Origin: JBBRLA01 sp038231615
GTDB lineage: Bacteria > Myxococcota_A > Polyangia > Palsa-1104 > JAEUJZ01
DNA: 11,711 nt
Direction of reading: 5' to 3'
NCBI GenBank assembly: GCA_038231615.1
Contig: JBBRLA010000228.1
Location: forward strand, 1 to 11,711
Of the stretch, positions 7,614 to 11,711 are shown piece by piece. Position numbers and translations under genes: made by a program. The number at the start of each line of letters is the position of its first letter. The first letter of the stretch is position 1. The notes under the pieces were generated by a model. It saw only the letters and a program-made list of their open reading frames with translations, was not told the DNA's origin and searched no databases.

Positions 7614-9536
7614 TCAGCCGATGCCGTGCTGTTTCACCTTCATGACGAAGGTGCGCAGCGGCATGCTCAGAAGCTCGGCCGCCCGCTTGCGCTTGCCGTG
7701 GGCCGCCTTCAGCGCCTCGACCATGCGGGCGCGCTCCAACTCGCGGATCTCCTCGGACAGGGGGCGGAAGCTGCGGGCGCTCCTTTGCTCCGCCGGCGCC
7801 TGTGGCGCTTCGCGATCGGTGGACCGCGGCGCCTGTGGCGCTTCGCGATCGATGGACCGCGGCGCCTGCGGCGCTTCGCGATCGGTGGACCGCGGCGCCT
7901 GCGGCGCTTCGCGATCGGTGGACCGCGGCGCCTGCGGCGCTTCGCGATCGATGGACTCGACCGGGTCGTGCACCAGGCCGGTAAGCCGCTCGGGCAGATG
8001 CCACGGCTCGGCGGTGTCCTCAGGCACCGCGGCGGCCAGGAAGTCCATGACGTTGCGCAGCTCGCGGACGTTGCCCGGCCAGGGGTAGGTGCTCAGGCGA
8101 TGCAGGATCGCCGCAGAGAGCAGCATCGTCGGGCGCTGTGCCTTGTCGCAGGCGCGGTCGAGAAAGGTGCGCGAAAGGATCGGGATCTCCCGCGGGCGCT
8201 CGCGCAGGGGCGGCAGAATGACGTTGGCGGCGCTGAGACGGAAGAACAGGTCCTGACGAAAACGGCCCTCGCGGACCTCCTTCTCCAGGTCGCGGTTGGT
8301 GGCGGCAACGATGCGAATGTCCACCTCACGCTCGCGCACGTCGCCCAACCGGGTGATGCGCTTGGCCTCCAGCACGCGCAGGAGCTTGGCCTGCACCGGC
8401 GCCGACAACTCGCCCACCTCGTCGAGGAAGATGGTCCCTCCCGAAGAACTCTCGATGAGGCCGACCTTGGCCGAGACCGCCCCGGAGAAGGCCCCTCTTT
8501 CGTGCCCGAAAAGTTCGTTCTCGACCAGCGACTCCTGGATGGCGGCGCAGTTGATGGCCACGAAGGGGCGCCCCTTGCGCGCCGAGAAGTGGTGTACCGC
8601 GAACGCGGCGTTCTCCTTGCCCACGCCGGTCTCGCCGCTGATGAGGACCGGCATCTCGCTGGGGGCGAGGCGGCGGATCAGCTCGAAGAGCCGGGTCATG
8701 GCGGGGTCGGCGATGATGATCGAGCGGTCCTCCAGCGTGAGGCGAGTGACGCTCTGTGTGGCCGCGGCGACCCCTTGGGCCTGTGCGGTGGAGACGGCGG
8801 CGCGGGCTGCGGAGATCAGCGTGTCGGCGTCGCATCCGTCGTCCGGACAGGTGGCGAAGCCGACCTTGACCCGCGACGCCACCGCGGAAAGCGCGCCGGC
8901 CAGGCGCAGCGCCATCGCCGAGGCCGCGTCGGCGCCGGCTTCGGGCAAAAGCAAAAGGATGTGCGCGTCTCCGCACAGGCTGGCGACATCCAGCGGGCGC
9001 ACGTGGGCGCTGATGACCCGGCTGATCACCGCCCGCTCCCCGGCCGTCCCCGAAGACGAGATGGCCAGAAGGGCCAGCGAACGCTCGTAGCGCAACGAGC
9101 GTTCGATCTCGTCCTCGATGCGCTGGGTGAGCTGTTCCAGGTCCACGAAGACCCTGCGGGAGACGCGGCTGCCGGGTTCCCCGTGAAACACCAGGATGAC
9201 GTCCCCCACCGCGAACACGTCCCCCGAGCGCAGCGGGACGGTGCCGGAGATGCGCTCTCCGTGGATGCTGGTGCCGTTGCTGCTGGTCAGGTCGGCCAGC
9301 GCCACCTGTCCCTCGGTGAGGATGATCTTGGCATGGCGCCGCGACACCGAGGCGTCCTGCAACCTGAGCTGGGTCTCGGAACCGCGGCCGATGAGGACCA
9401 CCCCGGCGGCGGGGAGCGGGAAAAGGGAGGACGAGCCCCCTTCCAGGACCAGGAGGTAGGAGCGCCCCGCCTCCCGTTGAGAAGACAGGGGCGTCAGCTT
9501 GCGGGTCTCGGTGGCACTATTGGTGGCGAGGTTCAT
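7614..9536 (-). CDS. FHA-domain sigma-54-dependent transcriptional activator (enhancer-binding protein)
   Basis: A 640-residue activator. An FHA domain (about 28-118) has GR (50-51), S65-R66-R67-H68 and N87-G88-T89, the residues used for phosphothreonine binding. Residues about 130-255 resemble a GGDEF/cyclase-like fold with SLCGDAHILLLLPE where GGDEF would be, so it is probably not catalytic. The AAA+ domain (about 270-505) has Walker A GETGVGK (301-307), the sigma-54 contact loop GAFSGA (348-353, Ser in place of the usual Thr), Walker B IFLDE (D372, E373) and the GRFRQDLFFRL arginine-finger region. A repetitive Pro-rich linker follows, then a Fis-type HTH at the C-terminus (about 598-640). 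It should hydrolyse ATP to open sigma-54 promoters in response to a phosphoprotein. ATG 9536 has AGG 6 bases upstream. It converges with the TPR gene, 29 bases between stops. Targets are unknown; self-regulation is suggested by its upstream region. Confidence 0.95.
   Translation of the reverse strand: MNLATNSATETRKLTPLSSQREAGRSYLLVLEGGSSSLFPLPAAGVVLIGRGSETQLRLQDASVSRRHAKIILTEGQVALADLTSSNGTSIHGERISGTVPLRSGDVFAVGDVILVFHGEPGSRVSRRVFVDLEQLTQRIEDEIERSLRYERSLALLAISSSGTAGERAVISRVISAHVRPLDVASLCGDAHILLLLPEAGADAASAMALRLAGALSAVASRVKVGFATCPDDGCDADTLISAARAAVSTAQAQGVAAATQSVTRLTLEDRSIIIADPAMTRLFELIRRLAPSEMPVLISGETGVGKENAAFAVHHFSARKGRPFVAINCAAIQESLVENELFGHERGAFSGAVSAKVGLIESSSGGTIFLDEVGELSAPVQAKLLRVLEAKRITRLGDVREREVDIRIVAATNRDLEKEVREGRFRQDLFFRLSAANVILPPLRERPREIPILSRTFLDRACDKAQRPTMLLSAAILHRLSTYPWPGNVRELRNVMDFLAAAVPEDTAEPWHLPERLTGLVHDPVESIDREAPQAPRSTDREAPQAPRSTDREAPQAPRSIDREAPQAPRSTDREAPQAPAEQRSARSFRPLSEEIRELERARMVEALKAAHGKRKRAAELLSMPLRTFVMKVKQHGIG
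7795..7959. repeat. Five in-frame tandem copies of a 33-bp unit
   Basis: Copies start at 7795, 7828, 7861, 7894 and 7927. The unit begins GGCGCCTGYGGCGCTTCGCG. Read on the minus strand it encodes an 11-residue unit, REAPQAPRS(T/I)D, inside the activator gene between the AAA+ and HTH domains. The copies are nearly identical at the DNA level. They differ at one synonymous Pro codon (copies 1-2 versus 3-5) and one Thr/Ile position (Ile in copies 2 and 5), and the last three bases of copy 5 diverge. This implies recent expansion. Because 33 is a multiple of 3, copy-number change would alter linker length without a frameshift. Confidence 0.95.
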
Positions 9537-9551
9537 TCAGTGCCTGTCCAC

Positions 9552-9567
9552 CGCAAGCCCCGTGCCG
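9552..9567 (-). promoter_or_regulatory. Near-consensus sigma-54 promoter of the FHA activator gene
   Basis: Read on the minus strand the sequence is CGGCACGGGGCTTGCG, against the consensus TGGCACGNNNNTTGCW. Ten of 12 fixed positions match, with invariant GG and GC exactly 10 bases apart; only the outermost bases differ. It reads toward the activator start codon at 9536. The predicted start of transcription, about 12 bases after the GC, is near 9541, leaving a leader of only about 5 bases. The AGG at 9543-9545 would then fall outside that transcript. Confidence 0.6.
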
Positions 9568-9582
9568 ATGCCGGCCGATGCC
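9564..9582. repeat. GCCGATGCC direct repeat, period 10, at the edge of the promoter
   Basis: GCCGATGCC occurs at 9564-9572 and again at 9574-9582, one DNA turn apart. The first copy overlaps the -24 half of the sigma-54 promoter candidate. It could be a repressor or accessory-factor site, or simple sequence drift. Confidence 0.5.
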
Positions 9583-9620
9583 TGATGGACCCGAACCCCA
9601 GGCACCCGGGGGAACGGGCG

Positions 9621-9689
9621 GGCAGGAGTTGCCCGACACGCAAGTCTTGCGCGCCGGGCAGGCAAGAATTGCCTGGGCCTGAAGTCTTC
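9621..9689. promoter_or_regulatory. Array of four small palindromes on a 40-bp period (candidate enhancer sites)
   Basis: Three related 11-mers, GCAGGAGTTGC (9622-9632), GCAAGTCTTGC (9640-9650) and GCAAGAATTGC (9662-9672), and a fourth palindrome GAAGTCTTC (9681-9689), have centres at 9627, 9645, 9667 and 9685. The gaps are 18, 22 and 18, so sites 1-2 and 3-4 form a tandem pair repeating every 40 bases (about 20 of 28 bases identical). The third extends to CAGGCAA-GAA-TTGCCTG and the first to GGGCA-N5-TGCCC. They lie about 86-144 bases upstream of the predicted start of transcription of the activator gene, the usual place for enhancer-binding-protein sites. Binding by this activator is inferred. 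Confidence 0.55.
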
Positions 9690-9792
9690 GTGGTCGCCGT
9701 GTGTAGGGAAGACGCTTATGCCCGGGGGGCCGATGCGCCGCTCAGGTGGACTTGGTGTTCTGCCGGGACCGGATAGCCAGCCTGCGTAAACT

Positions 9793-9796
9793 GAGG
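9793..9796 (+). promoter_or_regulatory. Ribosome binding site that favours GTG 9803
   Basis: GAGG lies 6 bases before GTG 9803. The alternative GTG at 9746 has AGG touching the codon itself, with no usable spacing. This is the main reason for choosing the shorter YXWGXW protein. Confidence 0.5.
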
Positions 9797-9802
9797 GCGG
9801 AA

Positions 9803-10252
9803 GTGCGCCCGGCGCCCCCGTCTCCCCGCCACCAGTGGTCCAACGGCTCCTGGCAGTGGAACCGCGGGCGCCACGTGTGGTACCCCGGCCGCTGGCTCCC
9901 CGAGCGCCCCGGCTATGGGTGGGTCGATGCCCGCTGGGTCAACGAGGGCGGCGAATGGGTCTTCGTGCCCGGACAGTGGCAGCCCCAGCAGGTGGTGGTG
10001 GATCCCGGCATCCCGCAGCAGCCGGTCTATGTCGACACGGCCCCCCCGCCGCCACAAGTCGAGGTGGTCGGCGTGGCTCCCTCGCCCCGGCACTTCTGGG
10101 TCGGCGGGCACTGGCGCTGGGAGGGCGGTCGCCACGCGTGGAACCCGGGTCGCTGGGAACTGCGCCGTAAAGGGCAGCGCTGGAACCACCCCCGCTGGGA
10201 GCGCCGCGAGCGCCGCTGGGAGTACGTCCCCGGCGGCTGGCGCCGGGAGTGA
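9803..10252 (+). CDS. Tryptophan-rich YXWGXW-repeat protein, export signal not found
   Basis: From GTG 9803 the product is 149 residues; the frame is open back to GTG 9746, which would give 168. It holds two copies of a module of about 55 residues, each opening with PSPRH-x-W and running through W-x-x-G-x-W-x-W, (V/A)W-x-PGRW and V-P-G-x-W motifs. A Pro/Val/Gln-rich linker separates them. There are 18 tryptophans. This matches the YXWGXW repeat family, usually small lipoproteins or secreted proteins of unknown function in proteobacteria. No hydrophobic signal segment is encoded in this frame. The stretch 9746-9796 uses codons rare elsewhere here (ATA, AAA, AGG, TTG), so I judge it not native coding. 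An ATG at 9718 with a GGGAAGA ribosome site sits in another frame and stops after 23 codons. The gene may have lost its signal sequence. It is divergent from the activator gene and convergent with the cytochrome gene, 28 bases between stops. Confidence 0.78.
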   Translation: MRPAPPSPRHQWSNGSWQWNRGRHVWYPGRWLPERPGYGWVDARWVNEGGEWVFVPGQWQPQQVVVDPGIPQQPVYVDTAPPPPQVEVVGVAPSPRHFWVGGHWRWEGGRHAWNPGRWELRRKGQRWNHPRWERRERRWEYVPGGWRRE

Positions 10253-10280
10253 TCCGCTCTACATAGCCCCGCCCAGGCAG

Positions 10281-11696
10281 CTACAACGTCTTCAGGTACT
10301 CGATGACCGCCGTGCGGTCCACGCTGGAAAGGGCGTCCCCATAGGTGTGACCGCCATTGCCGTAGCCCGGCTTCGTCGTGTCGTAAATCTGGACGCGCTT
10401 GTCGCCACTGGGCTCGGCGTCCTGCCCAAAGGACAGGGCGGTGAAGCGCCATCCGAGGGCGGCAGGATCAAAGTCGGTGCTGTCGAAGGTCCGCGTCCAG
10501 TACCTGGGCCGGGTCCGGCTTTCCAGCAGCGCCGCGACGGTCGGCACTGAGCCGTTGTGCAGGAAGGGGGCGGTGGCCCAGATGCCGTCGAGGGGCGGCG
10601 CTACGTAGCCAGCCTGGGGTTCGATGCGGGACATCTTCCCATAAAAGGACTGATTGAACCAGTCGACGAAGCGCCCGGCGAACTGCGACGAACTTGCCAG
10701 AAGCGAGTCGGTGCCGACCTCTTTCAAAGACAGCAGCAGGTTGGGGTAGGCGGCGCCCTTTTCCCCGAGTTGGCCATAACTCCCGTGGCACCTCTGGCAG
10801 GTGGCGGAAAAGACCGTCTGCCCGCGGGCGGCCACGGCGGCGTCCACCGGGAAGGGGTAGGCCGGCGGCTTCAACGAGGCCACGTAGGCGCGGATGTCGG
10901 GGAAATAGGCATCGATGACGCTTGCCTCCGCGACGCTGTCGGTGCACAGGGTCGAGGCGGTCATCATGATCCGTGCGTGGTCGCCGCGCCCGGAAGCGTT
11001 GTAGAACATCGCGTTCTTCTTGCTCATCCGCCACCACGGCGGCACGTCCACCGGGATCACCTGGGACGGCGGCGGGTCGAGCAAGGGATCGTCGGACCAG
11101 GCCAGGCTCTGTCGGTCTCGATGGGAGAGCAACGCCGCGGTCAGGTTGTCCGCCGGGTTTACCCCCCGGGTCAGGGTCTGGACGTAGGGCCCGATGGCCG
11201 TGGTGCGATCGGACCAGCGCTGCCACTCGGCCTTCTCCAGCGGGTCCTTGACCAGGGCACCTGCCAGCAGGGCCTCGGAACCGGCGTCGGTGGTGAAGTT
11301 GGCCGAGGCGTTGCCCAGGCCGATCATCAGCTTGCCGTTGATCCTGCCGGCGTGGCAGATGAGGCAATTGTTGGTCACCAGTTCGACGCCGGTGCTGCCG
11401 CGGAAGTCGGTCAGGAAATACGGCAGTTCCGCGTTGCGCCCGTCCCTGCCGGGGATAAGGTCGCCCGGGGCCGTCTGTCCGAACACGACGGAGAAGGCGG
11501 AGTAGGGCACGCCGCAACTGATGTAGGGGTTGTTGACCAGGGCGTGGTAGCCCGAATCGGCGTTGCCGGGGCGCTGTGCCGACGCCGGCACCGATCGGCT
11601 GACGAAGTCATCCCCTTCACCGGGGTCGCCCGAGCACGCGGCGAGGCCGAGGATCGAACCCAACATCAGGACCAGGATTGCCGGGGTGCGCAGCAT
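10281..11696 (-). CDS. Di-haem c-type cytochrome lipoprotein, MauG/cytochrome c peroxidase/RoxA-like
   Basis: A 471-residue protein. A lipoprotein signal (hydrophobic 6-19, lipobox LAAC with C21, then Ser) indicates outer-membrane anchoring. Two covalent haem sites are visible: C111-LI-C114-H115 and C300-QR-C303-H304. Family motifs include VPPWWRMSKKNAMFY (218-232) and APPLDGIWATAPFLHNGSVP (366-385). The second corresponds to the conserved TAP-(Y/F)-x-H-(D/N)-GS motif of di-haem peroxidases and MauG. The PPWW...KKNA pattern together with NNCLICH and LHNGSVPT is what I recall from RoxA-like rubber oxygenases, but those are larger (near 680 residues), so the substrate cannot be stated. Likely roles are peroxide reduction or oxidative attack on an organic substrate outside the cytoplasm. 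ATG 11696 is chosen because the signal peptide starts there. Only 15 bases lie upstream in the window, so the promoter is not visible and a longer start cannot be excluded. Confidence 0.9.
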   Translation of the reverse strand: MLRTPAILVLMLGSILGLAACSGDPGEGDDFVSRSVPASAQRPGNADSGYHALVNNPYISCGVPYSAFSVVFGQTAPGDLIPGRDGRNAELPYFLTDFRGSTGVELVTNNCLICHAGRINGKLMIGLGNASANFTTDAGSEALLAGALVKDPLEKAEWQRWSDRTTAIGPYVQTLTRGVNPADNLTAALLSHRDRQSLAWSDDPLLDPPPSQVIPVDVPPWWRMSKKNAMFYNASGRGDHARIMMTASTLCTDSVAEASVIDAYFPDIRAYVASLKPPAYPFPVDAAVAARGQTVFSATCQRCHGSYGQLGEKGAAYPNLLLSLKEVGTDSLLASSSQFAGRFVDWFNQSFYGKMSRIEPQAGYVAPPLDGIWATAPFLHNGSVPTVAALLESRTRPRYWTRTFDSTDFDPAALGWRFTALSFGQDAEPSGDKRVQIYDTTKPGYGNGGHTYGDALSSVDRTAVIEYLKTL

Positions 11697-11711
11697 GAAC
11701 CGGGTTATGCC

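Noticed and set aside
7795..7959. CRISPR array
   Set aside because: The 33-bp units are contiguous with no spacers and encode an in-frame peptide repeat.
7581..9776. 731-residue plus-strand open frame opposite the FHA activator
   Set aside because: It is the antisense shadow of a clearly recognisable gene; it is Arg/Gly/His-rich with no domain motifs, as expected in GC-rich DNA.

Overview
The window is very GC-rich DNA (roughly 70% by eye) that reads like a myxobacterium or a relative (Myxococcota, former Deltaproteobacteria). The reasons are a giant Ser/Thr kinase with HEAT repeats, an exported TPR protein with a C-terminal two-helix membrane hairpin, an FHA-type sigma-54 activator, and a di-haem secreted cytochrome of the MauG/RoxA type. 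No RNA genes, CRISPR arrays or insertion sequences were seen. The taxonomic call is inference from gene content only.

Layout, left to right. (1) 3-95 (+) is the tail of an unidentified gene. (2) 240-1916 (+) is an AAA-ATPase-like/PD-(D/E)XK protein of the DUF1703 family. It is preceded by a perfect 9-bp-stem hairpin (134-155) and a weak sigma-54-like motif (194-209). (3) 2097-6509 (+) is a 1470-residue membrane protein with two consecutive protein-kinase domains, one transmembrane helix, a long HEAT-repeat region and a TPR-like end. (4) 6484-7584 (+) is an exported TPR protein whose start overlaps the kinase gene by 26 bases. (5) 7614-9536 (-) is an FHA / degenerate GGDEF-like / AAA+ / Fis-HTH sigma-54 activator, convergent with the TPR gene. 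A 33-bp minisatellite of five copies (7795-7959) lies in its linker. (6) 9537-9802 is the control region of the activator. It holds a near-consensus sigma-54 promoter reading into the activator gene, and four small palindromes laid out on a 40-bp period 85-145 bp upstream of the predicted start of transcription. (7) 9803-10252 (+) is a tryptophan-rich YXWGXW-repeat protein that lacks the expected export signal. (8) 10281-11696 (-) is a di-haem c-type cytochrome lipoprotein.

How they may work together. The kinase and TPR genes look like one transcription unit. The kinase could phosphorylate threonines, and the neighbouring activator carries a complete-looking FHA phosphothreonine-binding domain, so a membrane kinase signalling to a sigma-54 activator is a reasonable local hypothesis. 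The activator's own upstream region looks like a sigma-54 promoter with an enhancer array, which suggests autoregulation. The cytochrome, the YXWGXW gene and the DUF1703 gene have no visible functional link to this circuit.
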